Below are positions 53,081 to 61,789 of a DNA stretch of 64,000 bases, one piece after another. The position numbers were made by a program, and so were the translations under genes. Source of the stretch: Bacteroides bouchesdurhonensis (GTDB lineage: Bacteria > Bacteroidota > Bacteroidia > Bacteroidales > Bacteroidaceae); NCBI RefSeq assembly GCF_900155865.1, contig NZ_LT707006.1, positions 4,943,779 through 5,007,778 on the forward strand, read 5' to 3'. The notes beneath the pieces are model-generated. The model ran no database searches. It saw nothing but the letters and a program-made list of their open reading frames with translations, and was not told the DNA's origin. The stretch's first letter is position 1, and every line of letters begins with the position of its first letter.

Positions 53081-54037
53081 ATGAAGAAATTTACTTGTGT
53101 ACAGGACATCGGCGATTTAAAATCCGCTCTTGCAGAAGCATTCGAAATCAAAAAAGACCGTTTCAAATATGTAGAATTGGGGCGTAATAAAACATTGATG
53201 ATGATCTTCTTCAACTCTAGTTTACGCACCCGGCTCAGCACACAGAAAGCTGCCCTCAATCTAGGAATGAATGTTATGGTGCTGGATATCAACCAGGGGG
53301 CGTGGAAACTGGAAACAGAACGCGGCGTGATCATGGATGGCGACAAGCCTGAACATCTTTTAGAAGCTATTCCTGTAATGGGATGCTACTGTGATCTGAT
53401 CGGAGTAAGATCTTTCGCACGTTTCGAAGACCGTGACTTTGATTATAAAGAAACGATTCTCAACCAGTTCATCCAATACTCCGGTCGTCCGGTATTCTCG
53501 ATGGAAGCTGCGACTCGCCACCCACTTCAGAGTTTCGCCGATTTGATTACTATCGAAGAATACAAAAAGACAGCGCGACCTAAAGTGGTTATGACATGGG
53601 CACCTCATCCACGCCCACTGCCACAGGCTGTTCCCAACTCTTTCGCAGAGTGGATGAACGCAACTGACTATGATTTTGTGATTACTCACCCGGAAGGATA
53701 TGAACTCGACCCTGCATTTGTAGGAAATGCAAAAGTAGAATACGACCAGATGAAAGCTTTCGAAGGAGCTGACTTTGTATATGCCAAAAACTGGGCGGCA
53801 TATACAGGTGATAATTATGGGCAGATTTTAAGCAAAGACCGTGCATGGACAGTTAGTGACCGACAAATGGCAGTTACCAACAATGCTTACTTCATGCATT
53901 GCCTTCCTGTTCGCAGAAATATGATTGTTACGGATGATGTGATTGAGAGCCCTCAATCTATTGTTATTCCAGAAGCTGCCAATCGGGAAATTTCAGCAAC
54001 TGTTGTCTTAAAGAGACTGTTAGAAGGATTGAAATAA
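53081..54037 (+). CDS. argF': N-succinylornithine carbamoyltransferase (ArgF')
   Basis: A 318-residue transcarbamylase. The carbamoyl-phosphate loop is FFNSSLRTRLSTQ (43-55) in place of the usual STRT, and HCLPVRRN has Cys274. These and a proline-rich segment (TWAPHPRPLPQAV, 169-181) match the Bacteroidetes enzyme whose B. fragilis structures showed N-succinylornithine as substrate. It converts N-succinylornithine to N-succinylcitrulline; a deacylase is then needed, not seen in the window. The pairing with proA places the proline and arginine branches together. Confidence 0.93.
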   Translation: MKKFTCVQDIGDLKSALAEAFEIKKDRFKYVELGRNKTLMMIFFNSSLRTRLSTQKAALNLGMNVMVLDINQGAWKLETERGVIMDGDKPEHLLEAIPVMGCYCDLIGVRSFARFEDRDFDYKETILNQFIQYSGRPVFSMEAATRHPLQSFADLITIEEYKKTARPKVVMTWAPHPRPLPQAVPNSFAEWMNATDYDFVITHPEGYELDPAFVGNAKVEYDQMKAFEGADFVYAKNWAAYTGDNYGQILSKDRAWTVSDRQMAVTNNAYFMHCLPVRRNMIVTDDVIESPQSIVIPEAANREISATVVLKRLLEGLK

Positions 54038-54056
54038 ATATCATCAATAAGATGTC

Positions 54057-54101
54057 AAACGGTGGATAATGAATGTTCCGGACCTTTATTGTTCACCGTT
54101 T
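54057..54101 (+). terminator. Possible terminator after argF'
   Basis: Arms AAACGGTG (54057-54064) and CACCGTTT (54094-54101), with partial further pairing, but without a strong T run. Confidence 0.35.
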
Positions 54102-54179
54102 ACTATTTATAAGCTATTCAGGTCACATACTCTTTGCATCGAACCTATAAAACTTCAATATTCACAATTTTCTATTTTC

Positions 54180-54575
54180 TTATTGTTCTATATTTTTTCC
54201 CGCATCTTGCCAAGCATTGAATCCTTTATATAAATCAAAAACTTTATATCCTTTTTTGCTAAGTATCTTTGCAGCCTTTCTACTCCGCTTGCCACTACGG
54301 CAATATAATGCTACCGGTTTATCTTTTTGAAGTAAGGAATCAGCCATGGTGGCAAAAGAATCATCAAGGACATTAATATTGATAGTTTTAGCAATATGTC
54401 CTTCGGAATACTCTGCCAAGGTACGGACATCTAAACGCTGCACATTTTCATCCTGAATGCATGCATCAAACTCATCCACATTCATTGACTTGAAATCTCC
54501 TCTCTGTTGCTGACAGGAGAAAAGAGAAGAAAGAAACAACAAAATTCCCACAACTAATTGATTCGCTTTTAACAT
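54180..54575 (-). CDS. Rhodanese-like lipoprotein
   Basis: A 131-residue protein from the ATG at 54575: lipoprotein signal (SSLFSC) and a single rhodanese domain with active-site Cys in VALYCRSGKRS. Such proteins handle sulfane sulfur or act as phosphatase-like domains; the role here is unknown. The frame extends six codons to a TTG overlapping the NigD-like stop. Last of a six-gene minus-strand run. Confidence 0.85.
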   Translation of the reverse strand: MLKANQLVVGILLFLSSLFSCQQQRGDFKSMNVDEFDACIQDENVQRLDVRTLAEYSEGHIAKTININVLDDSFATMADSLLQKDKPVALYCRSGKRSRKAAKILSKKGYKVFDLYKGFNAWQDAGKNIEQ

Positions 54576-54589
54576 AGATATTTCATTAC

Positions 54590-55306
54590 TCAATTTGAAC
54601 TCGGAATGTATTCAAATCCTTCAAAATCCGGATTACAATATTTGTCCGATTCGATCATATTACCATCTTTATCAGAGGTATAATATTTAAACTTTATACG
54701 GACTATTTGATCTGGTTTTCCAACCAACTTGGTTAGAGGAACTGAAATATAAGCTCTCCGGTTATAATATTGCGCATCTCCCTGCGCATCATGATATAGA
54801 GATAATACAACAACCTGCTCGCCATTTTCCGACTCTTCTTGTATTTCCCCTAAAAGATCAAAAACATGCTTCGCATCTCCTTTTACTTTCAGACTCAGAA
54901 TCATATTCAGATAGTCTCTTCCCATCCAAATACTCACTACATCTACCGGATCCGTTTTTGTAAGTTCTCCATAACCCTGTTCTCCTTTCAACTTAGGTGT
55001 CAAGGTTATCAGAGATTGCAAAGAATATATGGTGGCAGAAGAAATACCATTGGAAGAAAACACTTCATAATTAGCCAATACACGCTTCGAATCATTAGGA
55101 GACATGGTAGAGTTGGTACGGTCTTTTGATACAAGCATTTCATCCCCTTTATCTGGAAGAAGTGTTTGCAATTTACCATCCGTCCCTGATTTCACTGTGA
55201 CAAACTCCAACTTCACAGAAGGATAATAATATTCGTCATCTCCACAAGCAGCTACTAACAAAAGCAGTCCCATCAACCAAATAGAATGTAGTTTGTTTCT
55301 TTTCAT
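54590..55306 (-). CDS. NigD-like lipoprotein
   Basis: A 238-residue lipoprotein (lipobox VAAC, then GDDE). The body has the NigD-like pattern: a first domain with YYPSVKLEFVTVKSGTDGKL and RVLANYEVF, and a second domain with VSIWMGRDYLNMILSLKVKG and VVVLSLYHDAQGDAQYYNRR. NigD-type proteins accompany Bacteroides bacteriocin-like loci and many other contexts; function unknown. It overlaps the upstream acyltransferase by 4 bp. Confidence 0.8.
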   Translation of the reverse strand: MKRNKLHSIWLMGLLLLVAACGDDEYYYPSVKLEFVTVKSGTDGKLQTLLPDKGDEMLVSKDRTNSTMSPNDSKRVLANYEVFSSNGISSATIYSLQSLITLTPKLKGEQGYGELTKTDPVDVVSIWMGRDYLNMILSLKVKGDAKHVFDLLGEIQEESENGEQVVVLSLYHDAQGDAQYYNRRAYISVPLTKLVGKPDQIVRIKFKYYTSDKDGNMIESDKYCNPDFEGFEYIPSSN

Positions 55307-56451
55307 TGGCGTGCAGCTAAATAGTTTATTAAAGGATTAGCATACATTAATAACAACTTTTCACGCAAAAAGTCCACATCTTTATTAGGAATCTTTATTT
55401 TTTCCAATTGTTGCTCAACGTAATCAATGAAATGCTGCTTTTCTTCTTGTGTATAATTTTGCTCAAACTCTGCCTTACCCTTCAACCAGTCATAAGCTAT
55501 ATAATTGCCTGGATACATCCGATAATTAGAATGAATCCGCTGATCAATGCAAGCAGAAACTCTAGCAAACAAATCCGGTTTAGGCAATGAGCGATCCAAC
55601 TGTTCCAACTTGTCGTTAATACAAGGTGCCATCTGGAAATGTACTCTTCCTTTATATCCGAAAAGTCCTGTTTCCATATTAATCAGATCATCTTGTGTCG
55701 TTTTCTTATATCCTTCTACATCTCTCTTCAGTTGAAATTCCTGAGCTTTAAGAAAGTCGCAAGGATCGTATTCGTAGGAAATAGCAAGAGGTGCAATATT
55801 CATTTCCATCAGACGTTCTACCAAATCACCTTCTCCTCCCATCGCCAACATTTTCAACACACTATCTTGTGTACGGTCATTTGAATCTTTGGCACGCCCT
55901 TCACGTTGAGCTATCCAAATAGACTGGTTTTTCTCAGCAATAGTATAGTGCATATAACGAGACATACGGGCTGAGGACTCCAACATTTGACGCATAGTTA
56001 ATGCGCGTTGTACAATAAATGATTTATTAACCCGCACCAACTTCTTAATCCAAGGATAAATGAGCAAATTATCTCCAATAGCTATCTCAACCGTATCCAT
56101 TCCTTCATCGACCAGCAAGATAGAAAGAAAACCGGAATCCAGAATTATATCCCGATGATTGGACATATAAGTGTAAGCCTTTTCTTTATTCGGCAAAGCC
56201 GTATGATCTAAAGTCAGACTATCAGTATGTTCCTGAGCTATCTTCCACAAAATACCATAACAAAATGTTTTCTGGAAATCCAGTTTGGTCTTGCATGTAC
56301 GTATTTTTTGTGCCAGAAGTTCAAAAGGAACATTCGGAATTGCGCTACAGGCTGCTTTCTGAAAAGCTTGATCAGCAATCAGTTCCTCCAGAATTTGAGG
56401 AAGTTCCTCATCATAATAAGGACGAATCTCATTAAACTCTGTTATATCCAT
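55303..56451 (-). CDS. 1-acylglycerol-3-phosphate/PlsB-like acyltransferase
   Basis: A 382-residue glycerolipid acyltransferase-like protein. NHRDIILDSGFLSILL near residues 98-113 corresponds to the H-containing acyltransferase block, but the spacing to Asp differs from the strict H-x4-D. IWIAQREGRAKDS near 193-205 matches the EGxR glycerol-phosphate binding block. It probably acylates a lipid or surface glycolipid; the substrate is unknown. It overlaps the NigD-like gene and lies 9 bp after ddl. Confidence 0.7.
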   Translation of the reverse strand: MDITEFNEIRPYYDEELPQILEELIADQAFQKAACSAIPNVPFELLAQKIRTCKTKLDFQKTFCYGILWKIAQEHTDSLTLDHTALPNKEKAYTYMSNHRDIILDSGFLSILLVDEGMDTVEIAIGDNLLIYPWIKKLVRVNKSFIVQRALTMRQMLESSARMSRYMHYTIAEKNQSIWIAQREGRAKDSNDRTQDSVLKMLAMGGEGDLVERLMEMNIAPLAISYEYDPCDFLKAQEFQLKRDVEGYKKTTQDDLINMETGLFGYKGRVHFQMAPCINDKLEQLDRSLPKPDLFARVSACIDQRIHSNYRMYPGNYIAYDWLKGKAEFEQNYTQEEKQHFIDYVEQQLEKIKIPNKDVDFLREKLLLMYANPLINYLAARQ

Positions 56452-56460
56452 AGCAAGGAA

Positions 56461-57435
56461 TTAAAATTTATTTTCGATAATATCAGTCATCACATCTTTT
56501 ATTTCCAGACCGGCAGCACGTACTTGCTGGGGAATAAAACTGGTAGCAGTCATTCCCGGAGTCGTATTTACCTCCAGAAGATTAATTTTTTCTCCGGCAG
56601 TTACGATATAATCCACACGAATAATACCGGAACAACCTAATATATCATAAATAGCCGAGGTGAGCAACTGCACCCGATTCGTCAATTCATCCGAAATGCG
56701 TGCCGGAGTTATTTCATCCACTTGACCATTGTATTTCGCATCATAATCAAAAAACTCGTTATGAGTTACAACCTCTGTGGGCGGAAAGACTACTGTTTTG
56801 TCTTTTGTTTTATAACAACCGCATGTCAGTTCCGTTCCGTCCATAAAAGCTTCCACTAAAACTTCCTGAGCCTCTTCAAAAGCTTTAGCTATGGCAGGTT
56901 GTATTTGTTCTTTAGTCTTCACCTTCGTTACTCCGAAACTTGATCCTCCCAAACTCGGTTTAATAAAACAAGGTAAGCCGATCTTATCCAATACATCTTC
57001 ATCGGAAATGGATTGTCCCATACGTAAAAGCAATGATTCGGCGATACGTACGCCAAATGCTTTCAGATACTGACCACATGTGAACTTATCATAAGTGATA
57101 GCAGCAGCCAATACTCCACAACAGGAATATGGAATGTGCAGCATATCAAAATATCCCTGAAGACGTCCATCCTCTCCCGGAGTTCCATGAATAGTTATAT
57201 AGGCAAAATCAAATTTTATCTTTTCCATCCCTAGCATAAAACTGAAATCATTGCGGTCTACAGGTACTTTCGTACCATCCGGCAACTGGACTTCCCAACG
57301 GAGTCCTTGCATCTCAACGATATACAGTGTATACTTTTCCTTATCAATAAAGGAATAGATTCCCTGTGCACTACGCAGGGATACATGAAATTCGGAGGTA
57401 TCTCCTCCGGCTACGATAGCAATTGTGCGTTTCAT
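56461..57435 (-). CDS. ddl: D-alanine--D-alanine ligase
   Basis: A 324-residue ATP-grasp ligase: IAIVAGGDTSEFHVSLRSA at the N terminus, HGTPGEDGRLQGYFDM near 84-99, KPSLGGSSFGVTKVK near 161-175 and LLEVNTTPGMTATSFIP near 292-308. It makes D-Ala-D-Ala for peptidoglycan. It overlaps the rluD-type gene by 4 bp. Confidence 0.95.
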   Translation of the reverse strand: MKRTIAIVAGGDTSEFHVSLRSAQGIYSFIDKEKYTLYIVEMQGLRWEVQLPDGTKVPVDRNDFSFMLGMEKIKFDFAYITIHGTPGEDGRLQGYFDMLHIPYSCCGVLAAAITYDKFTCGQYLKAFGVRIAESLLLRMGQSISDEDVLDKIGLPCFIKPSLGGSSFGVTKVKTKEQIQPAIAKAFEEAQEVLVEAFMDGTELTCGCYKTKDKTVVFPPTEVVTHNEFFDYDAKYNGQVDEITPARISDELTNRVQLLTSAIYDILGCSGIIRVDYIVTAGEKINLLEVNTTPGMTATSFIPQQVRAAGLEIKDVMTDIIENKF

Positions 57436-58505
57436 TCTATATCTCTATTACTTATATAGCTTCTCCACTTATCGATAAGTTGAGTCATGTCATCCGGAAG
57501 TTCAGAAGTAAAAAACAGTTCTTTACCTGTGACGGGATGAACAAACCCCAACGTCATTGCATGCAAAGCTTGTCGGGGACAAGTGTCAAAGCAATTATTT
57601 ACAAATTGTTTGTACTTACTAAAGTGAGTACCTTTTAATATCTCGTGACCGCCATAGCGTTCGTCATTAAATAAAACATGCCCTATATGCTTCATATGGA
57701 CACGAATCTGATGTGTACGCCCTGTCTCAAGCACACATTCTACTAAAGTTACATATCCCAACCGCTCCAACACACGATAATGAGTTACCGCATGTTTCCC
57801 CACAGCGGGATCGGACATTACAGCCATCTGCATCCGGTCTTTCGGATTACGGGCAATATTACCGACAATCGTTCCTTCATCTTTTTCGACATTTCCCCAT
57901 ACCAACGCACGATACTTGCGTTTGGTCGTTTTATTATAGAATTGAAGACCCAAATTTGTTTTAGCATCCGGTGTTTTGGCAATGACCAATAAGCCGGAAG
58001 TATTTTTGTCAATTCGGTGAACCAATCCGACATGCGGATCATTGGCATCATAGTCAGGCACATCTTTCAAGTGCCATGCCAATGCATTCACCAAAGTGCC
58101 ATGGTAATTTCCGTGCCCGGGGTGTACAACCAAACCGGCAGGCTTATTTACCACCATGACATAGGGATCTTCATAAACAATAGTAAGGGGAATATCTTCT
58201 GGAATAATCTCATTCTCATAACGCGGACGATCCATCATCACAGTGATGACATCAAGAGGCTTCACTTTATAGCTACTCTTTACCGGTTTACCGTTAGCCA
58301 TGACAAATCCGTTTTCGGCAGCTTTCTGAATACGGTTACGCGAAGCATTGACAATACGTTCGAACAGATATTTATCTACTCTTACCATCGCCTGTCCCTT
58401 ATCTACGACCACACGAAAGTGCTCATAAAGTTGGGCCTCATCACCGACTGGTTCTATATCATCCAAGTCATTCTCCAATCCATCCGGAAGTTCTTCCTCT
58501 ATCAT
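57432..58505 (-). CDS. rluD: RluD-type 23S rRNA pseudouridine synthase
   Basis: A 357-residue enzyme with an N-terminal S4 domain (about 40-95, VRVDKYLFERIVNASRNRIQ) and the RluA catalytic motif HRIDKNTSGLL (163-173, Asp166 nucleophile). S4 plus this length fits RluD, which modifies 23S rRNA helix 69; assignment to RluD over RluC is by context and length. It overlaps ddl by 4 bp. Confidence 0.9.
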   Translation of the reverse strand: MIEEELPDGLENDLDDIEPVGDEAQLYEHFRVVVDKGQAMVRVDKYLFERIVNASRNRIQKAAENGFVMANGKPVKSSYKVKPLDVITVMMDRPRYENEIIPEDIPLTIVYEDPYVMVVNKPAGLVVHPGHGNYHGTLVNALAWHLKDVPDYDANDPHVGLVHRIDKNTSGLLVIAKTPDAKTNLGLQFYNKTTKRKYRALVWGNVEKDEGTIVGNIARNPKDRMQMAVMSDPAVGKHAVTHYRVLERLGYVTLVECVLETGRTHQIRVHMKHIGHVLFNDERYGGHEILKGTHFSKYKQFVNNCFDTCPRQALHAMTLGFVHPVTGKELFFTSELPDDMTQLIDKWRSYISNRDIE

Positions 58506-58530
58506 GCGAGCTTATTTCAGTTGTTTACAT

Positions 58531-59181
58531 TCAAAACCAGCTATCATCCTGAGTAGATGACGATTCTGACGTAACAGGTTCTGTTACATCACTTTCCAAT
58601 GAGTCATCTTCCAATATATCCTCCGTTCCGTTTCCTACCATCAACGTCAAAGAAGCACCTAAAGGTATTTCTTCTCCTGCGGACAACAAACGACCCTTAT
58701 ATTTTACACCATAAACCCAATCTTTTTCACCACTCATCATTTCCGGTTCATTCAACTTAAAACCAGAAGCTAATACTTTAGCCTGAGCTTGGCGAAGAGA
58801 ACTATTATCTGCCACATTCGGAACTGGACGCAGCGGAATATTAAGAGTATTAATAGTTAAATAGATTATACGTCCTTCTTTTACTTTCTGTCCGACTCCC
58901 GGATTTAGCTCAAGAATGATACCAGCAGGCTTGTTTTTCACATAAGTAGAGTCCGACACAACGCATACCAACCCATTGTTACGGAACATCTTTGATGCCT
59001 CCTCTACAGTCATTCCTTTCACATCCGGAACAACAACAGCCTCACCGTGGCGTGTATAAGTATCGAGCCACTTCATCACACCCAATAATAGCAATATCAC
59101 TACCACAACCATGCCAATGATATTCAGCCAGAAGTATTTATTTGTTTTAAAAGAAAAGAATTCTTTAATTGTCATACGCAT
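58531..59181 (-). CDS. PASTA-domain membrane protein
   Basis: A 216-residue protein from the ATG at 59181 (59175 is also possible). One N-terminal membrane helix (IIGMVVVVILLLLGVMKWL) is followed by PASTA domains (about 50-115 with VVVPDVKGMTVEEASKMF, and about 117-185 with RPVPNVADNSSLRQAQAKVL) and an acidic Ser/Thr tail. No kinase domain is attached. PASTA domains bind peptidoglycan fragments; a cell-wall role fits ddl in the same run. The open frame runs to 59271, but a -7 box lies in that extension. Confidence 0.85.
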   Translation of the reverse strand: MRMTIKEFFSFKTNKYFWLNIIGMVVVVILLLLGVMKWLDTYTRHGEAVVVPDVKGMTVEEASKMFRNNGLVCVVSDSTYVKNKPAGIILELNPGVGQKVKEGRIIYLTINTLNIPLRPVPNVADNSSLRQAQAKVLASGFKLNEPEMMSGEKDWVYGVKYKGRLLSAGEEIPLGASLTLMVGNGTEDILEDDSLESDVTEPVTSESSSTQDDSWF

Positions 59182-59197
59182 TGCTGTTAATCTGCGC

Positions 59198-59205
59198 CAA
59201 AGATA
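59198..59205 (-). promoter_or_regulatory. -7 element of the PASTA-rluD-ddl unit
   Basis: TATCTTTG on the minus strand, 16 bp before the ATG at 59181; it argues for the short PASTA protein. Confidence 0.5.
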
Positions 59206-59281
59206 CGACAAATAAGTTGAATTTTTAAAAAGAAAGCGATGAAAATGTCCTTCCTCGAAACGCAAGGACACTTATCACCGC

Positions 59282-59541
59282 CACAATTGTTGCAACTATA
59301 ATCCCCACTCCTATAGATTTCAACAACCCTAAATTCCTTTATATAGTTTCCTGATATCTTTTTAAGATTATCAGATCACTTTGTATCACTCTATATTTTT
59401 TGCAAAGGAAGGTAAAAAGAAAGATATTTAAAACAGAATAATGCTTTTTAACATAGTAAATTAAGCAAGAAAAAGCCTGAGTTTACATTCACATTCTTCC
59501 GTAAACTCCCTTTTCATAGGAGTTACAAGACTTATAAAAAA
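59282..59541. other. Intergenic region without recognised genes
   Basis: AT-rich sequence between the PASTA unit and the rpmH terminator; nothing recognised. Confidence 0.4.
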
Positions 59542-59585
59542 AAGCAAGAAAGGCAGAGTTTTAATCAACTCTGCCTTTCTTGCTT
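59542..59585 (-). terminator. Terminator of rpmH
   Basis: Perfect 19-bp arms (59542-59560 and 59567-59585, AAGCAAGAAAGGCAGAGTT in the left arm) with loop TTAATC, followed on the minus strand by a run of T. Confidence 0.9.
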
Positions 59586-59605
59586 CCTTAAATGGCTGAC
59601 AATTA

Positions 59606-59767
59606 TTATTTCTTCTGGCCATTGTACTCGTCAGAAACAGTCAGTTTCTTTCTGCCTTTCGCACGACGAGCAGCTAAAACTCTACGACCATTAGCCGATT
59701 CCATTCTCTCACGGAAACCGTGTTTGTTTTTTCTCTTTCTGTTAGAGGGTTGAAATGTTCTCTTCAT
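59606..59767 (-). CDS. rpmH: 50S ribosomal protein L34
   Basis: A 53-residue basic protein beginning MKRTFQPSNRKRKNKHGFRE and containing NGRRVLAARRAKGRKKL, the universal L34 pattern, slightly longer than the common 44-46 residues because of the acidic tail TVSDEYNGQKK. It is a component of the large ribosomal subunit. It is divergent from efp. Confidence 0.97.
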   Translation of the reverse strand: MKRTFQPSNRKRKNKHGFRERMESANGRRVLAARRAKGRKKLTVSDEYNGQKK

Positions 59768-59871
59768 TACTGTATCTTGTTTTTATGTTATTATTCCACG
59801 TAATCGGGCTGCAAAAATAGACACTTTTTTTAAATTAACCAAGAGATAACTCATTTTTGCTCAAAAGTTTT

Positions 59872-59901
59872 TGTGTTTTTTACTGATTTAGATTACTTTT
59901 G
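59872..59901 (+). promoter_or_regulatory. Bacteroides-type promoter of efp
   Basis: TTTG (59872-59875) and TACTTTTG (59894-59901) separated by 18 bp, 59 bp before the efp ATG. Confidence 0.65.
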
Positions 59902-59960
59902 CACTCGAATTAGGATAGCGACAACTAAATAACAATAATATAATAAAAGAAAACAGCAGT

Positions 59961-60527
59961 ATGATTAATGCTCAAGACATCAAAAACGGAACTTGTATCC
60001 GTATGGACGGAAAGCTCTATTTCTGTATCGAATTCCTACATGTAAAACCGGGTAAAGGTAACACTTTCATGCGTACCAAACTGAAAGACGTAGTTAGCGG
60101 ATACGTTCTCGAACGCCGTTTCAACATCGGTGAAAAACTGGAAGACGTACGTGTAGAACGTCGTCCTTACCAATTCTTATATAAAGAAGGAGAAGACTAT
60201 ATCTTCATGAATCAAGAAACATACGACCAACATCCTATTGCTCATGATTTGATCAACGGAGTTGATTTCTTGCTTGAAGGTGCAGTATTGGAAGTTGTTT
60301 CCGATGCTTCAACTGAGACTGTACTTTACGCAGATATGCCAATTAAGGTTCAGATGAAGGTTACTTATACTGAGCCGGGTATAAAAGGAGATACAGCAAC
60401 TAACACGCTGAAACCTGCAACTGTAGAATCTGGTGCAACTGTACGTGTTCCTTTATTTATTAATGAAGGCGAAACAATTGAAATCGATACACGTGACGGC
60501 TCTTATGTAGGCCGCGTTAAGGCTTAA
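59961..60527 (+). CDS. efp: Elongation factor P
   Basis: A 188-residue EF-P with three beta-barrel domains. The tip loop KPGKGNTFMRTK has Lys32 at the position that is modified in many species. The C-terminal signature FINEGETIEIDTRDGSYVGR is present. It relieves ribosome stalling at polyproline. Single-gene unit with its own terminator. Confidence 0.96.
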   Translation: MINAQDIKNGTCIRMDGKLYFCIEFLHVKPGKGNTFMRTKLKDVVSGYVLERRFNIGEKLEDVRVERRPYQFLYKEGEDYIFMNQETYDQHPIAHDLINGVDFLLEGAVLEVVSDASTETVLYADMPIKVQMKVTYTEPGIKGDTATNTLKPATVESGATVRVPLFINEGETIEIDTRDGSYVGRVKA

Positions 60528-60540
60528 TATACATATATTA

Positions 60541-60590
60541 AAAGAGCAAAAAGCCTTGACTTGAAAGTCGGACTTTTTGCTCTTTTTATT
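60541..60590 (+). terminator. Terminator after efp
   Basis: GAGCAAAAAGCC pairs with GGACTTTTTGCTC (one-base bulge) around an inner GACTT/AAGTC hairpin, followed by TTTTT. Confidence 0.8.
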
Positions 60591-60612
60591 TTCTAATACA
60601 AAAAACAGACTT

Positions 60613-61140
60613 ATGAAAATCTTAAATGTCACTGTCTTGCTATTATGTTTGATCTCTATTATTGCCTGTAAACCTTCTTCTCCCAAGGAAGCCGCTCAAG
60701 AAATTTACTCTGTTGATAGCATATTAACCATACAAGACGCTCTTATCGGAGACACTTTTATGTTAGAGGGTTTTTGTGTAGATGTATGTGGACATGGAAG
60801 TAATCATATCACTTTGTTAGGTAGTGATACTACCCGGTTTGTAAATGTAGAAGCTAACACAGAACTGGTCTCATTCGACAAAGGGGTGCTAAACAATAAT
60901 GTTTGTGTGAAAGCTACTATAGCGGAAGAACGTGTAGACGAGGCTTTCCTGTCGAATTGGGAGCAACGATTGGATGAAAGTCTAAAAGCTCCTGATGGAG
61001 GTAACCCGGAAGCAGTAGCTATGCTTAAGAAACAGATTGAACAAATCAGAGCTGAAATTGCAGAACGTACAAAGAAAGAAAATAAGAACTACTATAGCCA
61101 GTACCATATTATTGCTTCTGAGTATGAAATCGAAAAATAG
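60613..61140 (+). CDS. Lipoprotein of unknown function
   Basis: A 175-residue lipoprotein from the ATG at 60613 (lipobox SIIAC; the frame's earlier start at 60577 lies in the efp terminator). The middle (about 35-105, AQEIYSVDSILTIQDALIGD, GFCVDVCGHGSNHITLLGSD) has an OB-fold-like strand pattern and two Cys (CVDVC) that could form a disulfide; the C-terminal part is a charged helix (LKKQIEQIRAEIAERTKKEN). Not recognised as a named family. Its end overlaps the PepSY gene by 17 bp, so the two are probably co-translated. Confidence 0.65.
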   Translation: MKILNVTVLLLCLISIIACKPSSPKEAAQEIYSVDSILTIQDALIGDTFMLEGFCVDVCGHGSNHITLLGSDTTRFVNVEANTELVSFDKGVLNNNVCVKATIAEERVDEAFLSNWEQRLDESLKAPDGGNPEAVAMLKKQIEQIRAEIAERTKKENKNYYSQYHIIASEYEIEK

Positions 61141-61699
61141 CTTGCCTACAACAATACGTAAATGGTTCCGGATTATCCACCGGGACCTTTCGTTTTTATT
61201 TACTGGTGTAATCATTGTATATGCCGTATCGGGTATTGCGTTGAATCATAAGCGAACGTTCAATGCTGACTATAAAATTACTAAAACTGAGCTACAAATT
61301 CAGGGTAATTTCCCGCAAACAGAAAAGGTCAGTAAGGAACAGACACTTGGCTTCCTTAAAATGATCAACGAAGAAAATGCTTATATGAAACATTACTACT
61401 CTGGTGAACAACAATTAAAGGTTTTCTTAAAAGGTGGTTCTTCTTTAGTAGTAGATATGAATACTGGAAAAGCTATTTATGAATCAGTAAAAAAACGGCC
61501 GATACTTAGCTGGTTTAGCCGTCTACATTATAATCCGGCTCGTTGGTGGACTTGGTTCTCTGATATTTTTGCCGTATCACTACTTATCATTGCTCTCACC
61601 GGATTGTTTATGAACAAAGGTAAAAATGGCATTATTGGACGTGGGGGCATTGAGTTGATTATAGGAATATTGATACCTATGATTTTCTTGTTCATATAA
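61124..61699 (+). CDS. PepSY-associated membrane protein
   Basis: A 191-residue protein from the ATG at 61124. Its N-terminal RKWFRIIHRDLSFLFTGVII and helices near 20-40, 140-160 and 170-190, with HYNPARWWTWFSDIFAVSLL, match the PepSY-associated TM family. That family often takes part in iron or heme/siderophore reduction at the inner membrane. The upstream start (61037) would lie deep in the preceding lipoprotein gene. Pairing with the secreted lipoprotein suggests a shared envelope role. Confidence 0.8.
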   Translation: MKSKNSLPTTIRKWFRIIHRDLSFLFTGVIIVYAVSGIALNHKRTFNADYKITKTELQIQGNFPQTEKVSKEQTLGFLKMINEENAYMKHYYSGEQQLKVFLKGGSSLVVDMNTGKAIYESVKKRPILSWFSRLHYNPARWWTWFSDIFAVSLLIIALTGLFMNKGKNGIIGRGGIELIIGILIPMIFLFI

Positions 61700-61730
61700 C
61701 TAGAAGCACGTCAAATTCATCTCTAAATAG

Positions 61731-61765
61731 AAAAACGGTTATCTTGATTCAAGATAACCGTTTTT
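61731..61765. terminator. Bidirectional terminator
   Basis: Perfect 15-bp arms AAAAACGGTTATCTT (61731-61745) and AAGATAACCGTTTTT (61751-61765). T runs on both strands serve the convergent PepSY and BACON genes. Confidence 0.85.
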
Positions 61766-61789
61766 CTATTTAAAAGCAATTTACAATGT

